The notes: generated by a model from the letters alone, not told the origin. A stretch of 64,000 nucleotides of DNA from Aquimarina megaterium XH134 (GCF_000520975.1 NZ_JACB01000001.1:485978-549977), one strand, 5' to 3'. Positions 9,206 through 18,489 are shown, numbered from the stretch's first letter. Numbers and translations: made by a program.

Positions 9206-10420
9206 CTATCCAGATGTGATTGCTTTTGCTGCAATAAAAGCTCCGGTCCATGCATTCTGAAAATTAAACCCTCCTGTAATTGCATCTATGTTTAGCACTT
9301 CTCCTGCAAAATATAAATTATGACACTTTTTGCTTTCAAAAGTTTTAAAATTAACTTCTTTAAGATCAATTCCACCCGCAGTTACAAATTCTTCTTTAAA
9401 TGTACTTTTTCCTTTTATCATAAAAACTCCTTGTGTAAGCTGTTCTGACAATGTTTTAAGCTGAATTTTACTCACATCGGCCCAACGTGTATCATTTCTT
9501 ATTTCTGAAGCCGAAATTAAACTCTGCCAAAGTCTTTTTGGTAATTCAAATTGAGTGTATTTACTTATCTGCTGTTTCGGATATTGATTTTTTAGCGCTT
9601 TAAGTTCCTCTAAAACCTCTTGCTGTGAATAGTGCTGAAGCCAATTCACTATAATTTCAAAATTATACCGACATGCATTTAACTCTATAGCTCCCCAGGC
9701 CGAAAGTTTTAGAATTGCTGGTCCACTCATCCCCCAATGTGTAATCAACAATGGTCCCTCGCTCGATAGTTTTGAATGTTTGACTCGTACTGACGCATTT
9801 GTTACCACACCTGGTAGATTTCCAATTCTTGGATCTTTACTATTAAAGGTAAACAACGAAGGAACTGCATCGACAGTCTGGTGCCCTAAATCCTGAACTA
9901 TTTTCCAGATTTTAGGATTACTCCCAGTGGCAATCATTAACATGGTAGTCTTAAAATCTCCTTGACTGGTTTCTACAAACCATTGCTCACCTTCTTGATA
10001 GAAATTTTTAACGGCATGGTTTTTTAAAATTTCGACACCATATCTTTTTGTTTCCGACAGAAAACAATTAATAATCGTTTCTGAAGAGTTTGAAACAGGA
10101 AATATTCGACCGTCATCCTCTATCTTAAGTGTTACTCCACGGCGATCAAACCATTCCATCGTATCACCTGTCATAAATGTATGAAAAGGTCCTTTGAGTT
10201 CTTTTTCTCCCCTAGGGTAATTTTTACTTAATTCGTTAGGGATAAATTCTGCATGAGTTACATTACATCGCCCACCGCCAGATACTCGAACTTTGGACAA
10301 CACTTCTTTTCCTCGTTCCAGAATAGCTATTTTTAGCTTTGGGTCATTTTCTGCTACATTAATAGCTGTAAAAAAACCAGCTGCACCACCACCAACAATT
10401 ATTAAATCATAGTTCATCAT
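9206..10420 (-). CDS. BaiN/HI0933-like NAD(P)/FAD-dependent oxidoreductase
   Basis: 404 aa flavoprotein. The N-terminus has the FAD Rossmann loop IIVGGGAAGFFTA and then the family signature KVRVSGGGRCNVTHAE; the C-terminus has LYFAGEVLNIDAITGGFNFQ followed by NAWTGAFIAAKA, the second FAD contact. This is the HI0933/YhiN group, which includes BaiN of bile-acid dehydroxylating bacteria, but most members have no known substrate. The start codon region overlaps the stop of the glycerophosphodiesterase gene by 4 bases, so the two are translationally coupled. Confidence 0.87.
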   Translation of the reverse strand: MMNYDLIIVGGGAAGFFTAINVAENDPKLKIAILERGKEVLSKVRVSGGGRCNVTHAEFIPNELSKNYPRGEKELKGPFHTFMTGDTMEWFDRRGVTLKIEDDGRIFPVSNSSETIINCFLSETKRYGVEILKNHAVKNFYQEGEQWFVETSQGDFKTTMLMIATGSNPKIWKIVQDLGHQTVDAVPSLFTFNSKDPRIGNLPGVVTNASVRVKHSKLSSEGPLLITHWGMSGPAILKLSAWGAIELNACRYNFEIIVNWLQHYSQQEVLEELKALKNQYPKQQISKYTQFELPKRLWQSLISASEIRNDTRWADVSKIQLKTLSEQLTQGVFMIKGKSTFKEEFVTAGGIDLKEVNFKTFESKKCHNLYFAGEVLNIDAITGGFNFQNAWTGAFIAAKAITSG

Positions 10421-11094
10421 GCAAAATTCGGAAAATCTGTGATGATACCCTCAACTTTCCATGATTTTGATTGCTCAATTTGCATTGCTGTATTTACGGT
10501 CCATACATATATGTTATATCCCTGATCCTTGGCAAGATTTACCTCATCTCGAGTCAGTGATAAAATTGGAGGATGTATAGAAAATGCTTTTAATCTCTCT
10601 GCTACATGTAAAGCCCGGGTTATATTTTTTTCAGTTAATACTCCTATCTTAAAATTAGAAGTAGCAGCTTTCAATTCGAACAACTGTGGGTGATCAAAAC
10701 TAGAGATGATAAAATGATCATATTCCCAATCTGTATTTTCGATATATTCTTCTAGTAATCTAATAGTAGGCAAGGCTGTGTTTTTCCCTTTCAATTCTAT
10801 GTTAAGTTCGCATTGCCCATCGATCATATCCAGCACTCCGCGCAATGTAGGTATCGTAAATCCTTCTTTTGTTTCAAACTGTTGTAACTCCTGTAAAGTA
10901 TATTCTGATACATTTCCTGTACCATTAGTAGTTCTATCCAAAGTTTCATCATGAATCACTACCAATTCTCCACTTTTACAGCAATGTATATCAATCTCGA
11001 CACCATCTACTTTATAATGCAAAGCTTCGGTGATCGATTCTAATGTATTTTCGGCGACTAAACCAGCTGCACCACGATGTCCGAATATTTTCAT
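10417..11094 (-). CDS. ugpQ: Glycerophosphodiester phosphodiesterase
   Basis: 225 aa, the size of the cytoplasmic UgpQ type. Seen motifs are HRGA at residues 6-9, ENTLESI, VEIDIHCCKSGELVVIHDETLDRTTNGTG (Glu, Asp and His metal and catalytic ligands), ELKG, and a C-terminal VWTVN segment. It hydrolyses glycerophosphodiesters to glycerol 3-phosphate and an alcohol. No signal peptide. First gene of a two-gene unit with the BaiN-like flavoprotein. Confidence 0.9.
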   Translation of the reverse strand: MKIFGHRGAAGLVAENTLESITEALHYKVDGVEIDIHCCKSGELVVIHDETLDRTTNGTGNVSEYTLQELQQFETKEGFTIPTLRGVLDMIDGQCELNIELKGKNTALPTIRLLEEYIENTDWEYDHFIISSFDHPQLFELKAATSNFKIGVLTEKNITRALHVAERLKAFSIHPPILSLTRDEVNLAKDQGYNIYVWTVNTAMQIEQSKSWKVEGIITDFPNFA

Positions 11095-11251
11095 AAGTTA
11101 TCTAATTAAGTTTCAGTCTTTCTACAGATTCAAGACATATTTTGTTTAGGCAATTATAATTTTCATCGATCCCCTCTAGAGCTTGTCGTAGGGCATATCT
11201 ATTATTTTACATTCTTAATTATATGTTATTATATTGATATCAAAGAAACTA

Positions 11252-11275
11252 AAATTGTTACTTTTACAACAATTT
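11252..11275. promoter_or_regulatory. Inverted repeat upstream of the ECF sigma gene
   Basis: AAATTGTT (11252-11259) and AACAATTT (11268-11275) are perfect arms 8 bases apart, 45 bases before the sigma factor start. A regulator site or part of the promoter is possible; no T run follows. Confidence 0.3.
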
Positions 11276-11320
11276 AACATCACCCAAAGGTAACAATCTG
11301 TTATTATAGTACATGAACCT

Positions 11321-11905
11321 ATGAATACTACCGAGGATCACAAAATTTTGGAAGGTATCGTCACCGGAAATGAGGTTGTCATTACTACATTTTATAGAAA
11401 AAACCTGCCCTATATAAGACAATACATCCTACAAAACTCTGGCAATGAAGAGGATGCCGAAGATGTGTTTCAAGATGCGTTGATTTTGGTATATCAGAAA
11501 TTAAAAACGGATTCTCTGGAGTTACATTCTTCACTACGAACCTATTTTTATGGGATTTGTAAAAATATGTGGAGAAACAGATTACGAAAAAACAAAAAAA
11601 TGATCATTACAGAAAAATTACCTGAGGATGCAGAAATAATTACCCCCACAGTGATCCAAGATATAGAATATAAAGAACGAGAGCATATATATCGAAGACA
11701 CTTCTTAAAACTAAGTGATACATGTCGTGAGGTACTAAGCTTACTTTTTCAAGGAAATAGCATGAAAGATATTGCACATATCACAGGATATTCTGAAGGA
11801 TATACCCGAAAGAAAAAATTTGAATGTAAACGATATTTAATAGAAATGATCGAAAAGGATCACGCCTTTCAAGAATTACAACTAAACCCTGAAAAAGAAT
11901 TATAG
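11321..11905 (+). CDS. ECF-type RNA polymerase sigma factor
   Basis: 194 aa sigma-70 family protein. Region 2 is visible (GNEEDAEDVFQDALILVYQKL, residues about 41-61, followed by FYGICKNMWRNRLRK), as is region 4 (DTCREVLSLLFQGNSMKDIAHITGYSEGYTRKKKFECKRYL). It directs RNA polymerase to alternative promoters. The next gene begins one base after its stop and encodes a membrane protein that is probably its anti-sigma factor. No target genes can be read from the window. Confidence 0.88.
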   Translation: MNTTEDHKILEGIVTGNEVVITTFYRKNLPYIRQYILQNSGNEEDAEDVFQDALILVYQKLKTDSLELHSSLRTYFYGICKNMWRNRLRKNKKMIITEKLPEDAEIITPTVIQDIEYKEREHIYRRHFLKLSDTCREVLSLLFQGNSMKDIAHITGYSEGYTRKKKFECKRYLIEMIEKDHAFQELQLNPEKEL

Positions 11906-11906
11906 T

Positions 11907-12653
11907 ATGGAAAGAACTCCAGAAATATTCGATAAAATAGAAGGATACCTTGCACATACGTTACCTGAAGAAGAAATAATTGCTTTTGAAAAAGAATTAG
12001 CTACTAATCCAGAACTGCAACAAGAAGTCGAAAAGCACAGGGTTCTGCATAAAACCTTAAGTGATCAAGATACTTTAGATTTTAAAGAAAAATTAATGCA
12101 GATTAGCACTACTATCAAAGAGGAACAAAACAATCTTTCTGCTCCGACATCTGCTCCTTATTGGAAAATTGCAGCATCTATTGCTATATTATTAGGTGTA
12201 GGAATGCTATTATGGTATACCTATATTAATCAGCATAATAATACTCAAGACTTATATGGCGCCTATTATGAACCTTTTCCTGTAGAAGATGCAATGAGAG
12301 GTAATACCAATAGTGAAGAAATGCAGAGCGTTGTAAAAAACTATGCTAAAGGTGCTTATGATTCTGTCGCTGTTGTGTTAGAAAAACACCCAAATTTAAA
12401 TAATCAACTACAGCTATATCTAGGCAATAGTTATTTAAATATTGATCAGGAAGAAAAAGCTGTTTCTTTATTTAAAGACATTAAAAGTAGCGGTAAGTAT
12501 TATGAAGTTGCCAAGTGGTATTTATCGCTCACCTATTTAAAATTAAATACTCCTAAAAAAAGTATTCCACTTCTTAAAGAAATCATTACTTATAATGGAG
12601 CATATAAAGATAAAGCTACAAGGTTACTTAATGCCTTAGAAAAAAACAAATAA
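11907..12653 (+). CDS. Single-pass membrane protein with TPR-like tail, probable anti-sigma factor
   Basis: 248 aa. Cytoplasmic N-terminal region (1-84) starting with an anti-sigma-like helix (IEGYLAHTLPEEEIIAFEKELATNPEL), one membrane helix (about 86-106), and a periplasmic part with two or three tetratricopeptide-like repeats (145-245: LYLGNSYLNIDQEEKAVSLF, LSLTYLKLNTPKKSIPLL). Such proteins follow ECF sigma genes in Flavobacteriia. Spacing of one base to the sigma gene supports coupling. Anti-sigma activity is inferred from context. Confidence 0.7.
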   Translation: MERTPEIFDKIEGYLAHTLPEEEIIAFEKELATNPELQQEVEKHRVLHKTLSDQDTLDFKEKLMQISTTIKEEQNNLSAPTSAPYWKIAASIAILLGVGMLLWYTYINQHNNTQDLYGAYYEPFPVEDAMRGNTNSEEMQSVVKNYAKGAYDSVAVVLEKHPNLNNQLQLYLGNSYLNIDQEEKAVSLFKDIKSSGKYYEVAKWYLSLTYLKLNTPKKSIPLLKEIITYNGAYKDKATRLLNALEKNK

Positions 12654-12979
12654 TATTTTTCTCCATATCAGCTTATATTAAATTGTATAGATCTGAAAAG
12701 ATTCTGAAACAAGATCAACACAATTCTATAAAGCACTTATCTCTTATATCTTTTCTCTCTCACTATATACTATAGTTAAAACACTTGTTTTTCGGCACAT
12801 CACATTCATAACTATAGTACTCTAAACAAAACATTTATAACTAATCTAACTAAAAAAATATTACCCGTTAAAAAAATAGGATATACGAGGTAACAAAATT
12901 TTATGTCATGACATAAATATATGAACCCCATATATATTGATTAATCTAATAATTCAATCTTCACTCTAAAGAAATAATT
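12654..12979. other. Intergenic region upstream of the small HTH gene
   Basis: About 325 AT-rich bases. The longest open frames on either strand are under 40 codons and have no recognisable product. The notable content is an 18-base perfect palindrome at 12900-12917, listed separately. Confidence 0.4.
12900..12917. promoter_or_regulatory. 18-base perfect palindrome, candidate operator
   Basis: TTTATGTCATGACATAAA is fully self-complementary and lies 62 bases before the start of the small HTH gene. This is the right size and position for an autoregulatory operator of a dimeric DNA-binding protein. Confidence 0.45.
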
Positions 12980-13252
12980 ATGAATGTTATCATCAAACAC
13001 GTTGAGCTTATGAATCGAATCGACCAACTAATTCGTTTAAAAGCTACAGGAAACCCTGTAGAACTAGCAGAGCGATTGGGAATTTCAAAAACAAAACTCT
13101 ATCGTATCATCAACATTATGAAGGAACTAAATGCTCCTTTAGAATATGATATCGACCTACAAAGTTATGTTTATGTAAAATCTGTAGGTTTTAAATTTGG
13201 ATTCTTTATTAAGGAAAGAAGTACAACAGAATTACACTCTTCTGTTGGATAA
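12980..13252 (+). CDS. Small helix-turn-helix protein
   Basis: 90 aa. An N-terminal winged-HTH of the HTH_11/DeoR-like type is visible: RIDQLIRLKATGNPVELAERLGISKTKLYRIINIMKELNAPLEYD. There is no ligand domain; the short C-terminal tail (VGFKFGFFIKERSTTELHSS) is of unknown role. Such stand-alone HTH proteins are common in Flavobacteriaceae with unknown targets. The palindrome 62 bases upstream is a candidate site. Confidence 0.75.
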   Translation: MNVIIKHVELMNRIDQLIRLKATGNPVELAERLGISKTKLYRIINIMKELNAPLEYDIDLQSYVYVKSVGFKFGFFIKERSTTELHSSVG

Positions 13253-13322
13253 TAAGATCATGATATACTAAACCAAGTCATTCTTCACCAAAAAACTGAA
13301 TGCAGTATAAGTTTATGTAACA

Positions 13323-13379
13323 CTGAACCGGTCGAAGCCATTTGAAAGTGGGTAGCCAAATGGTCCTTGACTGGTTCAG
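13323..13379. repeat. Imperfect palindromic intergenic element
   Basis: A 57-base imperfect inverted repeat: outer arms CTGAACCGGTC / GACTGGTTCAG, inner arms CCATTTG / CAAATGG, with unpaired GAAG and TCCTT between them. It lies between the convergent HTH and acyl-CoA dehydrogenase genes and is GC-richer than its surroundings. There is no T run directly after either end. It looks like a REP- or MITE-like palindromic unit; I found no second copy in this window. Confidence 0.55.
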
Positions 13380-13438
13380 ATTAATAAGTTATAGGTATTT
13401 ATTTTCAGACAACTTGATATAAGGAATTTCAGCGTTTC

Positions 13439-14617
13439 TTATTTAAAAGCAGGCATCCCGGTAATATCCATTCCTGTAATTAATAAATGTATATCGTGTG
13501 TTCCTTCATAGGTAATTACACTTTCGAGGTTCATCATATGACGCATGATACTATACTCACCAGTAATTCCCATTCCGCCAAGAATTTGTCTGGCTTCTCT
13601 TGCGATATTAATTGCCATTTCTACATTATTACGTTTTGCCATAGAGATTTGCGCACTAGTAGCTTTACCCTCATTACGCAACACTCCTAATCGCCATGCT
13701 AATAATTGTGCTTTGGTGATTTCGGTAATCATTTCTGCCAGTTTCTTTTGTTGTAATTGGGTTGCTCCAATAGGTTTATCAAACTGAACGCGTTCTTTGG
13801 CATATCTTAGAGCGGTATCATAGCAATCCATAGCAGCACCAATCGCTCCCCAGGCAATACCATATCGTGCAGAATCCAAACATCCCAGTGGTGCTCCAAG
13901 CCCACTTTTAGCTGGTAATATATTTTCTTTTGGCACTTTTACATTATCAAAGATTAGCTCTCCGGTTGCAGAAGCACGAAGTGACCATTTATTATGTGTC
14001 TCTGGAGTTGTAAATCCTTCCATACCACGTTCTACGACAAGCCCATGGATTCTTCCTTCTTCATTTTTGGCCCAAACCACTGCAATATCAGCAAAAGGCG
14101 CATTAGAAATCCATAGTTTAGCCCCATTAAGCAAGTAATGATCTCCGTTATCTTTAAAATTAGTAGTCATCCCGCCAGGGTTAGATCCATGATCGGGTTC
14201 TGTAAGACCAAAGCATCCTATAAATTCTCCAGATGCTAACTTGGGTAAGTATTTTTTTCGTTGTTCTTCAGAGCCGTATTTCCAAATTGGATACATCACC
14301 AATGAAGATTGTACAGAGGATGTAGATCGTACTCCAGAATCTCCTCTCTCTATCTCCTGCATAATCAAACCATAGCTAATTTGATCTAACCCAGCACCAC
14401 CATATTCTTCGGGTATATAAGGTCCAAATGCTCCTATCTCAGCAAGTCCTTTAATAATCTGTGTAGGGAATTCTGCTCGCTGTGCAAAATCTTCTATAAT
14501 AGGAGATACTTCGCGTTTTACCCAACTACGAGCAGCATCACGAACCATTTTATGTTCATCACTCAATAATTCGTCAATTTGGTAATAATCTGGTGCCTGG
14601 AATAAATCTGGTTTCAT
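13439..14617 (-). CDS. gcdH: Glutaryl-CoA dehydrogenase
   Basis: 392 aa acyl-CoA dehydrogenase. Signatures: CFGLTEPDHGSNPGGM (FAD region), VRSTSSVQSSLVMYPI with Arg97 matching the substrate-carboxylate arginine of glutaryl-CoA dehydrogenases, RVQFDKPIGATQL, and TYEGTHDIH with catalytic base Glu371. The enzyme oxidises and decarboxylates glutaryl-CoA to crotonyl-CoA in lysine and tryptophan catabolism, passing electrons to ETF. It is monocistronic, and no other gene of that pathway adjoins it. Confidence 0.9.
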   Translation of the reverse strand: MKPDLFQAPDYYQIDELLSDEHKMVRDAARSWVKREVSPIIEDFAQRAEFPTQIIKGLAEIGAFGPYIPEEYGGAGLDQISYGLIMQEIERGDSGVRSTSSVQSSLVMYPIWKYGSEEQRKKYLPKLASGEFIGCFGLTEPDHGSNPGGMTTNFKDNGDHYLLNGAKLWISNAPFADIAVVWAKNEEGRIHGLVVERGMEGFTTPETHNKWSLRASATGELIFDNVKVPKENILPAKSGLGAPLGCLDSARYGIAWGAIGAAMDCYDTALRYAKERVQFDKPIGATQLQQKKLAEMITEITKAQLLAWRLGVLRNEGKATSAQISMAKRNNVEMAINIAREARQILGGMGITGEYSIMRHMMNLESVITYEGTHDIHLLITGMDITGMPAFK

Positions 14618-15061
14618 TTTTTAAAATATTTTCTAAATTACTGCATATAAGCGCAAAACAAATGTAGGTAATGCTAAAAAAGCAAGCAATTTTTTTGACA
14701 TTTTTAAAGAGATTGATCATTCTGCTATTGCATTTAATATTTTTTGATCAAAAAGACATCCAAATACGTTACTTTATTGCATTCATTTTGATAACAAAGT
14801 CAATTTAGTTTTTTACAGAGGTTAAAATTCATTATATCCGTCTACCAAAAAATTTGTGTATAATTTCCGCAGTTCACCTCTTTTTTCTACACAAACAAAG
14901 CCTTTTAAAGGAAAAAATATTATTCCAAAAAAAACATATAATAAACTGTTTATCAGTCTTTTAAGTTTAAAAAAATATCTCTTATTTCTTCTGGCATAAT
15001 TATTCTATACATAAATACATAATAGCATTAAAAATTTATTAAAACTAAAATTATAATAACA
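14618..15061. other. AT-rich intergenic region
   Basis: About 440 bases between divergent genes, rich in A and T runs. No ORF above about 30 codons looks real. It holds a 14-base palindrome TTTTTGATCAAAAA (14741-14754) that could be an operator for gcdH or chance in AT-rich DNA. Confidence 0.35.
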
Positions 15062-15379
15062 ATGAAAAATTTATTTGTATTACCGGTATTAGCTTTTGGA
15101 TTATTAGTAGGAACTCAAAACATGAATGCTCAGGAAGTAGCTTCTAATGATGATACAGAAGTAATTACTCCTGTTCAGGAAAAATATATAGATCTAGCTA
15201 TAGAAAACTTACCTCAACCTGTTCTTGATGCAGTTGCAAAAGATTATGCTGGTGCGACTATCAAAAGTGCTGGAGCTAAAGAAGATGCTTCAGAATTTAG
15301 ATTAATATTGAAACAAGGTGATAAGGAAATGGAAGTTTTCTGTGATGCAGATGGAAAATGGATCTCTAAAAAGGGATAA
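15062..15379 (+). CDS. Small secreted PepSY-like protein
   Basis: 105 aa with a signal peptide (MKNLFVLPVLAFGLLVGTQ, cleavage near NAQ-E, residue 24). The mature part LPQPVLDAVAKDYAG.. to ..EVFCDADGKWI has the helix then strand pattern of PepSY-like periplasmic domains found in Bacteroidota. A single Cys. Function unknown; family members are thought to modulate periplasmic proteins. Monocistronic, followed by a terminator. Confidence 0.65.
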   Translation: MKNLFVLPVLAFGLLVGTQNMNAQEVASNDDTEVITPVQEKYIDLAIENLPQPVLDAVAKDYAGATIKSAGAKEDASEFRLILKQGDKEMEVFCDADGKWISKKG

Positions 15380-15452
15380 ACCTTTAATGGTATATAAGAA
15401 AAGGTTTAATTTATTGGTGATATAAATTAAACTGTAGAGTGATTGAATTTAG

Positions 15453-15480
15453 AAAAAGGAAGATATACATCTTCCTTTTT
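15453..15480. terminator. Bidirectional terminator
   Basis: AAAAAGGAAGAT (15453-15464) and ATCTTCCTTTTT (15469-15480) pair perfectly around a 4-base loop, with T run to 15483. Lies between the PepSY-like gene and the convergent trmN6. Confidence 0.8.
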
Positions 15481-15488
15481 TTTATGAA

Positions 15489-16202
15489 TTACATTTTTAG
15501 ATAAAATGCCTTGGTAAGGTTTATATATTCATCTGTATAATGATGTCGTTTCGTTTCTATAACCAATTCATTAGCTTCAAAATTCATTTGATCCCGACCA
15601 AATAACAACAAGCTTCTTTTTATTTCTGAAACTGGTGTCCCTTTTACTCTTGTGATCTTTTGCGGAAACAAATTTACCTGTGCAGCTATATCAATAGCAC
15701 GTGTTTCTTCTTTATATGGTATAATCATTGCAAATTTCCCCTTATCTGATAACAGTTTTGATGCTCCGATTAAAAGATGTTCAAAAGGAAGAGCATCTTC
15801 GAATCTAGCCATATCTCGTTTTATATCCGACGTTTTATAGTCCTCTGCATAAAATGGGGGATTACTGATTAGCAAGTCGTATTGATCGTCAATTTCTGAT
15901 ACAAACTCCTGAAAAGAGGCATGATAACAAAATAGTCTATCTCCCCAGGGTGATGCCTCAAAATTTTCGACAGCTTGCTCATAAGCATCTACATCGATTT
16001 CTATAGCGTCGATCACTTCTGCCTGAGAACGTTGTGCTGCCATTAAAGCTATTATTCCTGTTCCTGCTCCTATATCAAGAATTGAGGTTACGGTATCATT
16101 AATAGGAACCCAGGCTGCAAGTAGGACTCCATCTGTACCTATTTTCATGGCACATCGATCTTGATGAACCGTAAAGTCTTTAAATACAAAAGGCTTAGTC
16201 AT
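15489..16202 (-). CDS. trmN6: tRNA1(Val) A37 N6-methyltransferase
   Basis: 237 aa class I SAM-dependent methyltransferase. It has the SAM loop LDIGAGTGIIALMAAQR (residues about 42-58), an acidic IEID after strand 2, and the NPPF catalytic motif (LLISNPPFYAED) used for adenine N6 methylation. The GTDGVLL segment at 22-28 is typical of YfiC/TrmN6. It lies 20 bases after rimM in the rpsP-rimM-trmN6 operon, consistent with a translation role. Confidence 0.88.
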   Translation of the reverse strand: MTKPFVFKDFTVHQDRCAMKIGTDGVLLAAWVPINDTVTSILDIGAGTGIIALMAAQRSQAEVIDAIEIDVDAYEQAVENFEASPWGDRLFCYHASFQEFVSEIDDQYDLLISNPPFYAEDYKTSDIKRDMARFEDALPFEHLLIGASKLLSDKGKFAMIIPYKEETRAIDIAAQVNLFPQKITRVKGTPVSEIKRSLLLFGRDQMNFEANELVIETKRHHYTDEYINLTKAFYLKM

Positions 16203-16222
16203 AATCGGGGTGTAAAATAAGA

Positions 16223-16747
16223 TTAAAGGTACAAATCAATGAGTCCTTCGGGAGTACGAACAGTAATGGTTTTTGACTCTCTATCAATTTTATCAATAAA
16301 TTCATCATTCATAGGAATAAGAATCTCGATACCATTACGATCAACCTCGAACAAAGCCTGAGCAGTTGTGTCATTAATAGCTTTAATAATTCCTACTTCT
16401 CCAAAAACAGTATCAATAATAGTAAAACCAATTATTTCGTGATAATAAAACTGAGTTCCTTCAAGTTTTGGTAACAACGTAAGTGGTAAGTATAGTTCTG
16501 CTTTCATGAGATCGTCTGCATCTTCTTCTGAATCTACATCCTCAAATTTTATACGTAGTAAATCACTTTTATGTAGTGAACATTTTTCAATAAAAAATGG
16601 AACCAGATTATTGTTATAGTTAACAAATACTGATTCCATTTTCGTATAACTTTCGGGCTCATCAGTATCTAATTTAACCAATACCTCGCCCTTAAAACTA
16701 AATTTACTTACGATTTTACCTAGATAGAAGCATTCTTCTTTCTTCAT
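16223..16747 (-). CDS. rimM: Ribosome maturation factor RimM
   Basis: 174 aa from the second of two ATG codons, two codons inside the longest frame (which begins at 16753). I chose it because [22 protein letters not shown] matches the usual family N-terminus. RimM N-terminal beta-barrel (GKIV..FGLKGEV-type, DTDEPE) and C-terminal PRC-barrel ([19 protein letters not shown]...IPMNDEFI) are both present. It assists 30S head assembly by binding S19. Directly downstream of rpsP in the operon. Confidence 0.92.
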   Translation of the reverse strand: MKKEECFYLGKIVSKFSFKGEVLVKLDTDEPESYTKMESVFVNYNNNLVPFFIEKCSLHKSDLLRIKFEDVDSEEDADDLMKAELYLPLTLLPKLEGTQFYYHEIIGFTIIDTVFGEVGIIKAINDTTAQALFEVDRNGIEILIPMNDEFIDKIDRESKTITVRTPEGLIDLYL

Positions 16748-16761
16748 CGTCAATAATGCAA

Positions 16762-17307
16762 CTATTCTTCTTCGTTGCTAGCTTTTTCTGTTACTTCTGC
16801 TTCAGCAACTTCTTCTGTAGCAGCTTCTTCCGCTTCAGCAGCAGTTTCTTCTACTTCTTCAGCTTTTGCTGCAGCTTCACGTTTAGCATTTACTTCTTTC
16901 TCTGCTTCCAAAGCTTTAGCTTTTGCCGCCGCTTCAGCCTTTGCCAATGCATCTTTCTTTGCATCAACAGATCCTTCTTTTTCAGATAACCAAGCTTGGT
17001 ATTTTTCTTCGGCTTGCTCCTCTGTTAAAGCACCTTTCTTTACTCCAACAGCAAGGTGATTTTTTAGTAAAGCTCCTTTATAAGATAAAATAGCTTTTGC
17101 AGTATCGGTAGGTTGTGCACCGTTCTGTAACCACTTTACAGCTCCATCAACATCTAAGTCAATACTTGCTGGGTTTACATTAGGATTATAAGTTCCTAAT
17201 TTTTCAAGAAATCTACCATCTCTTTTTGATCTAGCATCTGCTGCTACGATCCAGTAAAAAGGCTTCCCTTTTTTACCGTGTCTCTGTAATCTAATTTTAA
17301 CAGGCAT
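16762..17307 (-). CDS. rpsP: 30S ribosomal protein S16 with long acidic C-terminal extension
   Basis: 181 aa. Residues 1-80 are canonical S16 ([20 protein letters not shown], then [18 protein letters not shown]). The remaining 100 residues are an Ala/Glu/Lys-rich helical tail ending in Glu repeats. E. coli S16 is about 82 aa, so the length is doubled; extended S16 tails occur in Bacteroidota. First gene of the rpsP-rimM-trmN6 operon. The tail is probably solvent-exposed on the 30S body (inference). Confidence 0.95.
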   Translation of the reverse strand: MPVKIRLQRHGKKGKPFYWIVAADARSKRDGRFLEKLGTYNPNVNPASIDLDVDGAVKWLQNGAQPTDTAKAILSYKGALLKNHLAVGVKKGALTEEQAEEKYQAWLSEKEGSVDAKKDALAKAEAAAKAKALEAEKEVNAKREAAAKAEEVEETAAEAEEAATEEVAEAEVTEKASNEEE

Positions 17308-17352
17308 ATAAATTAATTTTTGGGTACTCGACCCTATTCATAATTAAGGGCG

Positions 17353-17389
17353 CAAAGATAACTATTTTTAATCAATTCGAATCAACAAA
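17353..17389 (-). promoter_or_regulatory. Probable promoter of rpsP-rimM-trmN6
   Basis: Minus-strand -7 box TATCTTTG (17353-17360). GTTG lies 22 bases upstream (17383-17386) and a full TTTG 25 bases upstream (17386-17389); both spacings exceed the usual 19-21, so the -33 element is uncertain. Confidence 0.4.
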
Positions 17390-17558
17390 TAAAAGTTTAT
17401 TCTCTGTAAAATAATCATTTATAGAAATAATGTATAAAAAACAGGTTCACAAACTCTGTTTTTATGGCAAAAAACACTCGTCAATCCCGGTTTTTATTAG
17501 GAAAAAATATTATTTTGTGTATTTCATCGATAAAATATGCTTTTTTTCGATGAAAAAG

Positions 17559-17589
17559 TTGTTTTCTTAATATTTTCATTATATGTTTG
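17559..17589 (+). promoter_or_regulatory. Promoter of the DUF6252-like lipoprotein gene
   Basis: TTG (17559-17561, in context GTTG), a 20-base spacer and TATGTTTG (17582-17589) fit the Bacteroidota consensus. A small hairpin TTACGG/CCGTAA (17607-17623) lies in the leader. Confidence 0.5.
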
Positions 17590-17649
17590 TAGGTGTAAAC
17601 ATATTTTTACGGTTTTTCCGTAAGAAAATCATACTAAAGCCCCAAGCCT

Positions 17650-18489
17650 ATGATTAAAAAAATTACCCCTCTAATGGCAGTAATCTGCCTTTTTTTAACT
17701 TCATGCTCTACAGATATCGAAATAAACACACCAGCTTTACAAGCAAAAATTGATGGTGAGTTATTTAGATCATCTATTAAAAAAGCTGTTATTTATGAAG
17801 ATGGTACATTAGTAATATCAGGAAGCTCAGGAGATAAATCTATAAGCTTTACGACTACATCTACTAATGTTGGAACATATAAGACTGCTCTTCAAACTAT
17901 AAGTAAGGTTAGTTTTCAAAAAAATCAAACAAAATTCATTTCTAAAGACGGAGAAACCGAAGGTGAAGTGTCAATAACAGAAATATATAACAATGAAATT
18001 TCTGGTAATTTTCATTTTAAAGATCTTAAAGATGACAATGGCAATCCAGTAGATTTTAATAATGGATGGTTTTATAGACTACCATTAGAAAATGGTACAA
18101 TTGAAGAAGAGGTACCCGAAGAAATTAACCCTTGTTTACTTAATGCATCTTTAACTGCTTTGGTGAATAATACAGAAATGATTACTGATAATCATACTGC
18201 CAAATTATTTGGTGTAGATGATGCTTCTATTCTCATTACTGCTACCAATGAAACCGAAGAAGTAAATATTGTGTTTATGGCTAATGTAGCACCAGGCACA
18301 TACCCACTAACCGGATCTGGGAATTATAGTGCTTCTTACGAAGTAAATAATGATAAGTCCTCTGCATTGTCAGGAACTCTTATTATTACGAGTCACGATA
18401 TCGAAACCAAATGTATTAGTGGAAGTTTTGAATTTGAAACCAGAAGTGGTTCTCAAATATCACAAGGTTCCTTTGATTTTGGTTATTAA
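17650..18489 (+). CDS. Lipoprotein with two DUF6252-like domains
   Basis: 279 aa. Lipoprotein signal peptide with lipobox LTSC (Cys19). Two related beta-rich domains follow (about 28-150 and 160-279), each with a strand pair around GTLVISG / SILITA, a GTYKTAL / GTYPLTG turn and a final S..GSFEF-type strand, joined by an acidic linker (EEEVPEEINPC). The repeat structure resembles DUF6252 surface lipoproteins of Flavobacteriia. Function unknown. Confidence 0.7.
   Translation: MIKKITPLMAVICLFLTSCSTDIEINTPALQAKIDGELFRSSIKKAVIYEDGTLVISGSSGDKSISFTTTSTNVGTYKTALQTISKVSFQKNQTKFISKDGETEGEVSITEIYNNEISGNFHFKDLKDDNGNPVDFNNGWFYRLPLENGTIEEEVPEEINPCLLNASLTALVNNTEMITDNHTAKLFGVDDASILITATNETEEVNIVFMANVAPGTYPLTGSGNYSASYEVNNDKSSALSGTLIITSHDIETKCISGSFEFETRSGSQISQGSFDFGY

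Noticed and set aside
14741..14754. Palindrome TTTTTGATCAAAAA upstream of gcdH
   Set aside because: Low complexity in AT-rich DNA; a chance palindrome of this type is likely.
16762..17070. Long Ala/Glu tail on S16 as a frameshift or fusion artefact
   Set aside because: The frame is clean to the stop, the composition is consistent, and extended S16 tails occur in this phylum.
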